Assembly: GCA_015486655.1 (NCBI GenBank)
Contig: WFRF01000109.1
Span: forward strand, 1 to 5,490
Direction: 5' to 3'
DNA length: 5,490 bases
DNA from: Caldifarciminota bacterium
Lineage (GTDB): Bacteria > Hydrothermota > 32-111 > QNBC01
Positions 1 to 5,490 of this stretch are shown one piece after another. Positions within the stretch are counted from its first letter, which is position 1, and every line of letters begins with the position of its first letter. A program made the position numbers and the translations under genes. The notes under the pieces were generated by a model that ran no database searches, was not told the DNA's origin, and saw only the letters and a list, made by a program, of their open reading frames with translations.

Positions 1-7
1 CAATGAG

Positions 8-28
8 ATTCCGGAGCAAGTCCGGAAT
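8..28. repeat. Palindromic intergenic repeat (REP-like)
   Basis: Arms ATTCCGGA (8-15) and TCCGGAAT (21-28) are perfect reverse complements around the 5-base loop GCAAG. The outer bases CAAT (1-4) and ATTG (34-37) are also complementary, so the full unit may span 1-37 and may continue past the window edge. Short palindromes of the form GTCATTCCGGACTT with a mirrored CCGGAATC arm are, from general knowledge, common dispersed intergenic repeats in several bacterial phyla. That this is one copy of such a family is inferred, because only one copy lies in the window. It could instead be part of the terminator of a gene to the left. Confidence 0.6.
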
Positions 29-31
29 GAC

Positions 32-47
32 CGATTGTAGACAATCG
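32..47. repeat. Short inverted repeat next to the palindromic repeat
   Basis: CGATTGT (32-38) and ACAATCG (41-47) are perfect reverse complements separated by only AG. It directly follows the palindrome at 8-28 and may be part of the same repeat unit. Its function is unknown. Between it and the palindrome at 117 (bases 48-116) I see no gene, only AT-rich sequence with a weak promoter-like TGCTATACT at 65-73. Confidence 0.45.
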
Positions 48-116
48 CATTTACGATGTTCTCATGCTATACTATAAATTTCAATGTAGGGAACTGGTAA
101 ATATGTCTATACTACT

Positions 117-150
117 TACCAAAGGGGCAGAATATTCTGCCCCTTTGGTA
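117..150 (-). terminator. Perfect 34-bp palindrome, probable secDF terminator
   Basis: Bases 117-133 and 134-150 are exact reverse complements with no spacer, centred on AATATT, with a GGGGCAG/CTGCCCC core. The stem starts 24 bases beyond the secF stop codon, where an operon terminator is expected. Its A-run, GC core and short U-run (CCCCTTT) read the same on both strands, so it could also stop rightward transcription. A long U tract is missing on either side, so it is not a textbook intrinsic terminator. It may instead be a 3'-end stabilising hairpin or a protein-binding palindrome. Confidence 0.65.
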
Positions 151-174
151 TAAGATAATATAGTAAGGGAAAAA

Positions 175-1506
175 TTATTTCATTTTTAAGTTTCTGCTTG
201 GTTTAGCCAGTTCCCACTCCACAACGATAGGTGCAACGACAAAGATTGAGGAATAGGTACCTATGATAACACCGAAAATCAGTGTATTTGAGAAACCTCT
301 TATTACGGGACCACCTATTAAACTAAGAACAAGCAAAACGAGGAACGTTGTGAAGGATGTTATAATCGTACGAGACAATGTTTCGTTTATCCCTTTGTTG
401 ACAATAGTGACAAAGTTTTCCTTTCTGAGTTTTTTAAGGTTTTCTCTAATACGATCCGAAACAACGATGGAGTCATTAATAGAATAACCTATGAGAGTTA
501 AAAGTGCCGCGATTGTTTCGGTATTTACCTCTACATTAAACAGTGAAATAAGCCCCAATGTTATAAGAACATCATGGAACAATGCAAGTATGGCGGCAAC
601 GCCGAATCTGAAGGAAAATCTGAATGATACGTAAATAAGCATCATTAGAATACCGAGGAGAACGACCCATACGGCTTTCAACTGTAACTCTTTGCTTATT
701 TTAGGACCTACCATATCTTCTCTGTCGATTCTCACAGAACCCACTCCGAGTTTGGACTCGAAGGCTTCCTTTAAAATTTCGCCGTTACTCTTTTTTACTT
801 CAGTTGCGGTTTTTTTAATGTCCACATTTTTCTTTATCTCTGAACGAATGTCATTTACAGAGACTTTTTGTCCTGTAGAGGAAACCTTAAATTGTATATA
901 ATCGGTTTTTCCTATGTTGCCATTGGAATCTATTGCACGAAGGTAGATGTTTTTTACTTCTCCAGATTTCAGGCCCAATGTTCTCAAGCTGAAAACCCCG
1001 TCTTCAAGCTCGCTGTCGTACATATCCGCCGGTCTTATATTTATAATATCTTCGGTTTTAGCTTTATCGAAGGGAACAAGTGAGTATTGAATGTTGGACA
1101 CTATAGACTCTTTATCATAGGCTCTTACATGAACGATAACCTGATTTTCTCCGTTTGTGGGATTTGGCTCCACATAAGCTTCAACAATCTCTGGCCCCGT
1201 AGTGTCAACGGCAACCTTAGTTTCGCTGATTATTTTAATTGCATAGTCATTGCTCTTTCCGAAACGCTGAATAATTGCACCGCCGAAACCCGCATCCGAA
1301 ACAATAGTACGAACCTTGTCGGTGTTAATGGATTTGTTAAAGTGCACCTGAATCAAAGAACCGCCGGTGAAATCGATTCCGTAATTTAATCCGTGGTGAA
1401 CAATAATGGATATGATACCGATTAAGAGGAGAGTGCCGGAAATAATGTATGCTTTTCTCCTGACTCCGACGAAATCTATATTTGTGTTTTTAAATATTGT
1501 AAGCAT
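175..1506 (-). CDS. secF: Protein translocase subunit SecF with an inserted periplasmic domain
   Basis: SecF pairs with SecD in the inner membrane and uses the proton gradient to help SecYEG finish translocating proteins. The product is 443 residues. Helix 1 (about 18-37) is followed by the family motif GIDFTGGS (43-50), a long periplasmic region, then VGPKISKEL (266-274) and five more helices (about 278-294, 301-322, 332-350, 381-399, 406-430). LIGYSINDSIVVSDRIREN (338-356) is the conserved SecF signature. R379 in LSRT aligns with E. coli SecF R247, which pairs with the SecD aspartate. The start is the ATG at 1506 because an AGGAGG site precedes it by 5 bases. An ATG at 1566 would lie inside secD and add 20 residues unlike SecF. 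Typical stand-alone SecF is near 300-325 residues; the excess is an insert at about 98-210, described separately. The gene lies 13 bases after secD and is almost certainly cotranscribed with it. Confidence 0.97.
   Translation of the reverse strand: MLTIFKNTNIDFVGVRRKAYIISGTLLLIGIISIIVHHGLNYGIDFTGGSLIQVHFNKSINTDKVRTIVSDAGFGGAIIQRFGKSNDYAIKIISETKVAVDTTGPEIVEAYVEPNPTNGENQVIVHVRAYDKESIVSNIQYSLVPFDKAKTEDIINIRPADMYDSELEDGVFSLRTLGLKSGEVKNIYLRAIDSNGNIGKTDYIQFKVSSTGQKVSVNDIRSEIKKNVDIKKTATEVKKSNGEILKEAFESKLGVGSVRIDREDMVGPKISKELQLKAVWVVLLGILMMLIYVSFRFSFRFGVAAILALFHDVLITLGLISLFNVEVNTETIAALLTLIGYSINDSIVVSDRIRENLKKLRKENFVTIVNKGINETLSRTIITSFTTFLVLLVLSLIGGPVIRGFSNTLIFGVIIGTYSSIFVVAPIVVEWELAKPSRNLKMK
877..1215 (-). 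other. Probable Ig/FN3-like domain inserted in SecF periplasmic region
   Basis: This covers SecF residues of about 98-210. It lies after the first part of the P1 domain (…RFGKSNDYAIKII) and before the segment leading to VGPK and helix 2. It opens with DTTGPEIVEAYVEP (101-114), followed by a valine-rich strand, QVIVHVRAYD (122-131), and ends with KNIYLRAIDSNGNIGKTDY (185-203). A DxxGP opening, alternating strands and a late RAxDxxGN motif are typical of bacterial Ig-like or FN3-like beta-sandwich domains in cell-surface and secreted proteins. The reading frame is unbroken, so this is an in-frame domain insertion rather than a frameshift. The fold is inferred by eye. By topology it would lie in the periplasm. 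Confidence 0.65.
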
Positions 1507-1511
1507 CACTT

Positions 1512-1517
1512 CCTCCT
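1512..1517 (-). promoter_or_regulatory. Ribosome binding site of secF
   Basis: The minus strand reads AGGAGG followed by AAGTG and the ATG at 1506. This site fixes the secF start. It lies between the secD stop and secF. The secD stop TAG (1520-1522) is followed directly by an in-frame TGA, and that second stop abuts the ribosome site, so translation of the two genes may be coupled by re-initiation. A GTG directly before the ATG is in frame but too close to the site. Confidence 0.9.
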
Positions 1518-1519
1518 CA

Positions 1520-3076
1520 CTATATCTTGATTTTTTTAATGTTGAATTTGGTAACCGCCCAATCAAAGAATACTCTTGTTACAAAGATGGCGGTAAAGAA
1601 ACTGACTACAATACCGATACTGAGAGTTACAGCGAATCCTTTTATCTCACCCGAACCGAACCAATATAGTATAATCGCTGCCAATAATGTTGTTGCATTT
1701 GCATCAAGGATTGTTGTGAATGCCTTTTCATATCCGGAATCGATTGCCGTTCGGTAAGTTTTTCCGGCTCGTATTTCTTCTCTGATTCTCTCAAATATAA
1801 GTACATTTGCATCCACTGCGGTTCCGATAGTGAGAACGATACCGGCAAGACCAGGAAGCGTCAATGTGGCTCTAAACAGAGAGAGTGTTGCAAGAAGTAT
1901 CAAAACATTGAAAACCAATGCGAAATCCGCAACGAGTCCGGATAAGTTGTAATACACGGCCATAAAGAGAAGGACCAAAAGTCCGCCGATTAAAATTGCG
2001 TTTATTCCCTGCCTTATGGAATCAAGCCCCATTGTGGGACCAACGACTCTTTCTTCAATTATCTTAACGGGAGCCGGTAATGCACCTGCTCTTAAAATAA
2101 CACTCAAAGCTTTAGCTTCATCCATTGTGGAATTTCCCATTTCTATCTCACTGCGACCATTGGGAATCCTGCTCATAACCCTTGGGGCCGATTGAACTAT
2201 ATTATCAAGAACTATTGCTATGTTTTCGCCTATATTTGCTCCTGTTATTGCCGCCCATTTTCCTGCGGCTTTTCGTGTCATGGTGAGATCCACCTTGACT
2301 CCCATGGGATTGTTGGATGTCCCGATACCCGCTCTTGCATCAACAATTGCGGCACCGGTCAGGAGAGTTTTCTTGTAAACCATATACAGATCCCTTTCCT
2401 GTGTATCCGTAGCTTTGGGGTTCGGGCCCCATAAAAATTGGACATCAGACGGGATTGCGGCTTTCACATCATCTCTCTGCAGTAATTTTTCTATGAGAGG
2501 AACATCGCTTTTTAATACTTTTAAACTGTAACCGTTGTATATTGCAATGCTTGAGAAAATATTATCCGCATTTGCGGAATCTTCTTTTGCGAGTTCCGAT
2601 TTTGATAAAACGTCATCAATCTTTTTGATTATTTCCTGGGTTTTTGAGTTGTTTACTACAAGTTTGAATTCAAGCATAGCGGTTTTTCCAATTAACTCCC
2701 TCGCTCTGCTTTTATCAACAACGCCGGGCAACTCTACCAGAATACGATCCTTTCCCTGTTTTTGAATTGTAGGTTCGGAAACACCGTACTGGTCAATTCT
2801 GTTTCTTATAACCTCAAGAGCTCTGTCTGTTGCCCCCTTTGCCTCCTCGGGACGCAGTTTGGATTTATCCACTTCAAGAACGATGTGCATACCTCCGCTC
2901 AAATCAAGCCCGAGGTGAATTGCCCTGTTTTCAAGCCTTGATAATTTAACCGGATCCATTTTAGCCTTTTGTTGATCTGTTAATCCCATAAATTTAAAGG
3001 TATATGAAAGTTGCCAAATAGCTAAAATTAAAACTATTATAATTATCAAGAATTTCCATGTAAAACCCTGTTTCAT
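1520..3076 (-). CDS. secD: Protein translocase subunit SecD
   Basis: SecD is the larger partner of SecF in the proton-driven complex that pulls preproteins through SecYEG on the periplasmic side. The product is 518 residues. Helix 1 is at about 8-26. LGLDLSGG (55-62) opens the first periplasmic domain, which runs to about 355 and includes RIDQYGVSEPTIQKQG (93-108) and LRAGALPAPV (328-337). Five helices follow (about 360-376, 380-400, 408-428, 455-472, 480-502). GTAVDANVLIFERIREE (418-434) is the SecD signature, and D422 aligns with E. coli SecD D519, needed for proton-linked function. ILDANATTLLAA (456-467) is also conserved. The start is the ATG at 3076, 5 bases after AAGGAGG. The upstream ATG at 3106 is rejected because its first codons would contain that ribosome site. 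The gene is first in a two-gene unit with secF and has its own promoter; no yajC lies next to it. The length is ordinary and no key residue is missing. Confidence 0.97.
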   Translation of the reverse strand: MKQGFTWKFLIIIIVLILAIWQLSYTFKFMGLTDQQKAKMDPVKLSRLENRAIHLGLDLSGGMHIVLEVDKSKLRPEEAKGATDRALEVIRNRIDQYGVSEPTIQKQGKDRILVELPGVVDKSRARELIGKTAMLEFKLVVNNSKTQEIIKKIDDVLSKSELAKEDSANADNIFSSIAIYNGYSLKVLKSDVPLIEKLLQRDDVKAAIPSDVQFLWGPNPKATDTQERDLYMVYKKTLLTGAAIVDARAGIGTSNNPMGVKVDLTMTRKAAGKWAAITGANIGENIAIVLDNIVQSAPRVMSRIPNGRSEIEMGNSTMDEAKALSVILRAGALPAPVKIIEERVVGPTMGLDSIRQGINAILIGGLLVLLFMAVYYNLSGLVADFALVFNVLILLATLSLFRATLTLPGLAGIVLTIGTAVDANVLIFERIREEIRAGKTYRTAIDSGYEKAFTTILDANATTLLAAIILYWFGSGEIKGFAVTLSIGIVVSFFTAIFVTRVFFDWAVTKFNIKKIKI

Positions 3077-3081
3077 TAAAG

Positions 3082-3088
3082 CCTCCTT
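3082..3088 (-). promoter_or_regulatory. Ribosome binding site of secD
   Basis: The minus strand reads AAGGAGG, then CTTTA, then the ATG at 3076. This strong site selects that ATG over the in-frame ATG at 3106, which lies upstream of it and within a few bases of the predicted transcription start. Confidence 0.9.
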
Positions 3089-3106
3089 CTTAATTAAATA
3101 TTGCAA

Positions 3107-3135
3107 TAAATACCATAATTGTTAAATTTAGTCAA
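3107..3135 (-). promoter_or_regulatory. Predicted sigma70-type promoter of secD-secF
   Basis: On the minus strand, TTGACT (3130-3135) is followed by a 17-base spacer and TATTTA (3107-3112). The spacer ends in TGG, giving an extended -10 (TGN) element that may compensate for the imperfect -10. Transcription would start near 3100, leaving a leader of about 24 bases that just contains the ribosome site. The spacing and position fit well, but the -10 match is only moderate. Confidence 0.6.
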
Positions 3136-3232
3136 GATAATATTGCGGGAAAGGGCAAATTCCCCTTAATATTGATTGGCGACATTTTCATTTTATGATA
3201 TCTATTACGCTTCAATCGGTGATATACTCCTG

Positions 3233-3245
3233 TGTTAGCGTAACA
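3233..3245. promoter_or_regulatory. Small palindrome, possible operator
   Basis: TGTTA (3233-3237) and TAACA (3241-3245) flank GCG as a perfect 5-3-5 inverted repeat. It lies between the two divergent promoters, about 40 bases upstream of the -35 of the rightward gene, where an activator or repressor could bind. A nearby TTACGC (3205-3210) is also complementary to GCGTAA (3238-3243). A site this short can arise by chance in AT-rich DNA. Confidence 0.25.
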
Positions 3246-3263
3246 TAAGTTAAATTCGAAGTT

Positions 3264-3276
3264 CACTTTTTAAGTG
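3264..3276. promoter_or_regulatory. Small palindrome just upstream of the -35 box
   Basis: CACTT (3264-3268) and AAGTG (3272-3276) flank TTT, again a perfect 5-3-5 inverted repeat. It ends 9 bases before the -35 box of the glycosyltransferase promoter. It has the same geometry as the palindrome at 3233-3245 but a different sequence, so the two are probably not sites for one protein. It could be an operator, or chance. Confidence 0.25.
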
Positions 3277-3285
3277 TAATATCAA

Positions 3286-3313
3286 TTGACGATTTCAAAT
3301 AATATTGTATAAT
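3286..3313 (+). promoter_or_regulatory. Strong sigma70-type promoter of the glycosyltransferase gene
   Basis: TTGACG (3286-3291), a 16-base spacer, then a perfect TATAAT (3308-3313). Eleven of the twelve hexamer bases match consensus. Transcription should start near 3320, leaving a leader of only about 15 bases that begins almost at the ribosome site. There is no room for a riboswitch or attenuator, so any control would act on promoter binding. Confidence 0.8.
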
Positions 3314-3320
3314 GAGCAAT

Positions 3321-3327
3321 AAAGAGG
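3321..3327 (+). promoter_or_regulatory. Ribosome binding site of the glycosyltransferase gene
   Basis: AAAGAGG lies 7 bases before the ATG at 3335. It decides the start: the nearby ATG at 3331 is in another frame that reaches a TAA after 12 codons, while the ATG at 3335 opens the long frame. Confidence 0.75.
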
Positions 3328-3334
3328 TATATGT

Positions 3335-5490
3335 ATGGAAACAAAAAAGAGACGCAAGGGGTTAATTAAAAATTCAATTTATTTTGTAGGGAATTATCTT
3401 CCCAGAAAGTGCGGCATTGCTACATTCACAACGGATCTATCTACGGCAATAGCGAAAAAGGGGCACGTTAAAATTAATGCCGTAGCCATGAATGACACAA
3501 TAGAGGGTTATAACTATCCGGATACCGTAAAGTTTGAAATATATCAAAATGACCAGTTGAAGTACAGCGAAGCCGGTGATTTTATAAATATAGCAAACCC
3601 GGAGATTGTCAACCTGCAACATGAATTCGGTATTTTCGGGGGACCTGCGGGAAATTACATATCAATATTACTTAAAAAATTAAATATGCCTGTAATAACA
3701 ACCATGCACACCATACTGAAAAAACCGGACGAAGAGTATATGAAATCGTATAACGATCTCTTCAAATACTCAGACAAATTGGTTGTTCTCAGCAAAAAAG
3801 CCAAAGAGATGTGTAAAGACATTTACGGTTTGGATGATGATGAAGTGATTTACATACCGCACGGTATACCGGATATACCCTTTGTGGATACATCCTTTTA
3901 CAAGGACGAATTTCACTTGGCCGGAAAGAAAATAATCTTAACTTTCGGGCTTATCAACCCGGGTAAGGGCATCGAGTACGTAATAAAAGCTCTTCCCGAG
4001 GTAAAGAAAAAATATCCGAATATCGTTTATATAATTCTTGGTGCAACTCATCCCAACATAAAGAAAATCTCGGGAGAGGAGTACAGACTAAGCCTGAAAA
4101 AACTTGCAGAAGATCTTAATGTTGAGAACAATGTCCTGTTCCTAAATCGTTTTGTTTCACTTGAGGATCTGACGAAATTTCTAATGGCTTCGGATATATA
4201 TGTTACGCCGTATTTAAACGAGGAACAGATTGTAAGCGGAACGCTTGCTTACGCTCTAGGGGCAGGTAAAGCAATAATCTCAACACCGTACTGGTATGCC
4301 GTCGAGCTTCTCGACAATGACAGGGGAAAGATAGTTGATTTTAAAAATGCTGATTCGATTGCAAGATCCATTTTGGAATATCTGGACAATGAAATTGCGA
4401 TGAACCTTTCAAGAAAAAAAGCATATCAATACGGAAGAAACATGATCTGGAAAAATGTTGCCGGAGCTTATTTGGACCTGTTTTATGATGTTCTGAAAAA
4501 GAGAAATGTCGCTTCTGTTGTTCCCAAGAAGAAAAATAGGATAATGAAGACAAACTATCCCGAACCCACATTGAAACATCTCATTAGGATGACCGATGAT
4601 ACGGGGTTGTTGCAGCACAGCTTCGGCAGTATCCCGGACAGAAACCATGGTTATTGCCTCGACGACAATGCCCGTGCAATCGTTGTCGCAACAAAATATT
4701 ACAATCTTGTTGGAAACAGGGAGGCCCTAAACCTGCTCGACAGGTACCTCTCGTTTATAGTCCATATGCAAAGGTTGGACGGCCGTTTCCACAATTTTCT
4801 CAGCTACAACAGGGAATTCCTTGACGAGGTGGGGTCAGATGATTCCTTCGGCAGAGCACTTTGGGGGCTGGGATATGCAATGAAGTATGCACCGGAATGG
4901 ATTACCCCGGTGGCGAAAAACAACTTTGACAGAGCTCTACCCCATATAGATGGCTTGAATCTCAGGGGGAGTGCCCTTGCTTTAATCGGCTTATACTATT
5001 ATAACAAGAGATTTCCGGGTGCCACTTCCATAAAAAAGGGCATTAAATTACTGGCAGACAGAATCGTTAGCCTGTATAATGCCCAATCCACAAAAGATTG
5101 GCATTGGTTTGAACCTGTTCTTGCCTATTCAAACGGATTAATCCCAAAATCGCTTATGTTGGCATATGAGGTGATAGTAAACGTGGAATACATAAATATT
5201 GCCCTTGAGTCAATGGAATTTCTTTTAAAACACACATTTTCAGGTGGACACCTGTCCTTGATAGGCTCAAACGGGTGGTATAAAAAGAATGGTAAAAGAG
5301 CGAGCTTCGATCAACAGCCGGTGGATGCTATGGCTACAATCGAGATGTTAAGAACGGCCTATGCCATTTATGAGAAACCCGAGTATCTGAGAAAAATGAA
5401 GATAGCTTTTAACTGGTTTTTGGGAATGAATGACAAAAACATTTCGATGTATGATTTCAGAACGGGAGGGTGCTCGGACGGACTTACCCC
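3335..5490 (+). CDS. Two-domain glycosyltransferase: GT4-like plus C-terminal helical toroid domain (3' end missing)
   Basis: The frame is open to the window edge (718 full codons plus CC), so the C-terminus is missing. Residues 13-390 look like a GT-B glycosyltransferase of the GT4 (glycosyl transferase group 1) kind. YLPRKCGIATFTTDL (21-35) is the N-terminal loop, followed by NLQHEFGIFGG (93-103), TMHTILKKP (123-131), IPHGIPD (174-180), FGLINPGKGIEYVIKALPEV (204-223) and SGTLAYALGAGKAIISTPYW (301-320). A lysine-rich linker (398-405) leads to a second half from about 408. It has GYCLDDNARA (439-448), WHWFEPVLAYSNG (589-601), FDQQPVDAMATIEM (658-671) and TGGCSDGLTP (710-719). Its regular helix pattern suggests an (alpha/alpha)6 toroid like six-hairpin glycosidases. 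There is no signal peptide or membrane helix, so the protein is probably cytosolic. It likely transfers a sugar from a nucleotide donor, but donor, acceptor and product cannot be told from sequence. The usual E-x7-E motif is replaced (Q298, Y306). It could make a polysaccharide, an oligosaccharide or a glycoside; mannose-related roles are only a guess. Confidence 0.9.
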   Translation, partial: METKKRRKGLIKNSIYFVGNYLPRKCGIATFTTDLSTAIAKKGHVKINAVAMNDTIEGYNYPDTVKFEIYQNDQLKYSEAGDFINIANPEIVNLQHEFGIFGGPAGNYISILLKKLNMPVITTMHTILKKPDEEYMKSYNDLFKYSDKLVVLSKKAKEMCKDIYGLDDDEVIYIPHGIPDIPFVDTSFYKDEFHLAGKKIILTFGLINPGKGIEYVIKALPEVKKKYPNIVYIILGATHPNIKKISGEEYRLSLKKLAEDLNVENNVLFLNRFVSLEDLTKFLMASDIYVTPYLNEEQIVSGTLAYALGAGKAIISTPYWYAVELLDNDRGKIVDFKNADSIARSILEYLDNEIAMNLSRKKAYQYGRNMIWKNVAGAYLDLFYDVLKKRNVASVVPKKKNRIMKTNYPEPTLKHLIRMTDDTGLLQHSFGSIPDRNHGYCLDDNARAIVVATKYYNLVGNREALNLLDRYLSFIVHMQRLDGRFHNFLSYNREFLDEVGSDDSFGRALWGLGYAMKYAPEWITPVAKNNFDRALPHIDGLNLRGSALALIGLYYYNKRFPGATSIKKGIKLLADRIVSLYNAQSTKDWHWFEPVLAYSNGLIPKSLMLAYEVIVNVEYINIALESMEFLLKHTFSGGHLSLIGSNGWYKKNGKRASFDQQPVDAMATIEMLRTAYAIYEKPEYLRKMKIAFNWFLGMNDKNISMYDFRTGGCSDGLT

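Noticed and set aside
3..77. Plus-strand 24-codon frame starting at the ATG at 3
   Set aside because: It is made of the palindromic repeat, has no ribosome site and its peptide is typical of spurious translations of such repeats.
877..1215. Reading the SecF insert as a transposon or frameshift scar
   Set aside because: There are no terminal repeats or stop codons, the frame is continuous and the composition matches the rest of the gene, so an old in-frame domain insertion fits better.
1087..1389. Plus-strand frame of 100 codons opposite secF, and similar ones at 692-901 and 2192-2434
   Set aside because: All lie antisense to conserved SecD/SecF coding sequence and show no ribosome site or recognisable domain.
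1507..1566. Upstream ATG at 1566 as the secF start, overlapping secD by 47 bases
   Set aside because: The strong AGGAGG site is 5 bases before the ATG at 1506, and the extra 20 residues are polar and unlike a SecF N-terminus; they simply read through secD's end and the ribosome site.
3077..3106. Upstream ATG at 3106 as the secD start
   Set aside because: The added codons encode the AAGGAGG ribosome site itself (Lys-Lys-Glu-Ala), and this ATG lies about at or before the predicted transcription start.
3077..3334. Riboswitch or leader regulatory RNA between the divergent genes
   Set aside because: Both predicted leaders are shorter than about 25 bases and no stable multi-stem structure is visible; the best hairpin (3151-3167) has only five pairs.
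4341..4648. Two minus-strand frames opposite the glycosyltransferase
   Set aside because: They overlap each other in different frames and lie opposite conserved glycosyltransferase motifs; they are shadows of that gene.

Overview
The window is a chromosomal stretch of an AT-rich bacterium carrying three real genes. On the left, secD and secF are transcribed leftward and together encode the SecDF membrane complex. On the right, one large glycosyltransferase gene is transcribed rightward and runs off the edge without a stop codon. The SecD periplasmic region, the family type of the glycosyltransferase and a probable Ig-like domain inside SecF suggest a Gram-negative member of the Fibrobacterota-Chlorobiota-Bacteroidota (FCB) group or a neighbouring candidate phylum. 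This placement is an inference; no rRNA or marker of known taxonomy lies in the window.

Bases 1-174 hold no gene. They contain a palindromic repeat of intergenic type (8-28), a second small inverted repeat (32-47) and a perfect 34-bp palindrome (117-150) that starts 24 bases past the secF stop and probably ends the secDF transcript. Bases 175-1506 are secF and 1520-3076 are secD, only 13 bases apart, each with a strong Shine-Dalgarno sequence. Bases 3077-3334 are a divergent promoter region: a secD promoter at 3107-3135, a strong sigma70-type promoter for the glycosyltransferase at 3286-3313, and two small palindromes between them. Bases 3335-5490 encode the glycosyltransferase: an N-terminal GT-B (GT4-like) half and a C-terminal helical half that looks like an alpha/alpha toroid.

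SecD and SecF form the proton-driven complex that helps SecYEG finish protein export, and the Asp-Arg pair linked to proton movement is present in both (SecD D422, SecF R379). The glycosyltransferase has no evident link to secretion and is probably an independent unit that shares the intergenic region.

The most unusual item is an insertion of about 113 residues in the first periplasmic domain of SecF that reads like a bacterial Ig/FN3-like beta-sandwich domain. It makes SecF 443 residues long, against roughly 300-325 in typical stand-alone SecF.
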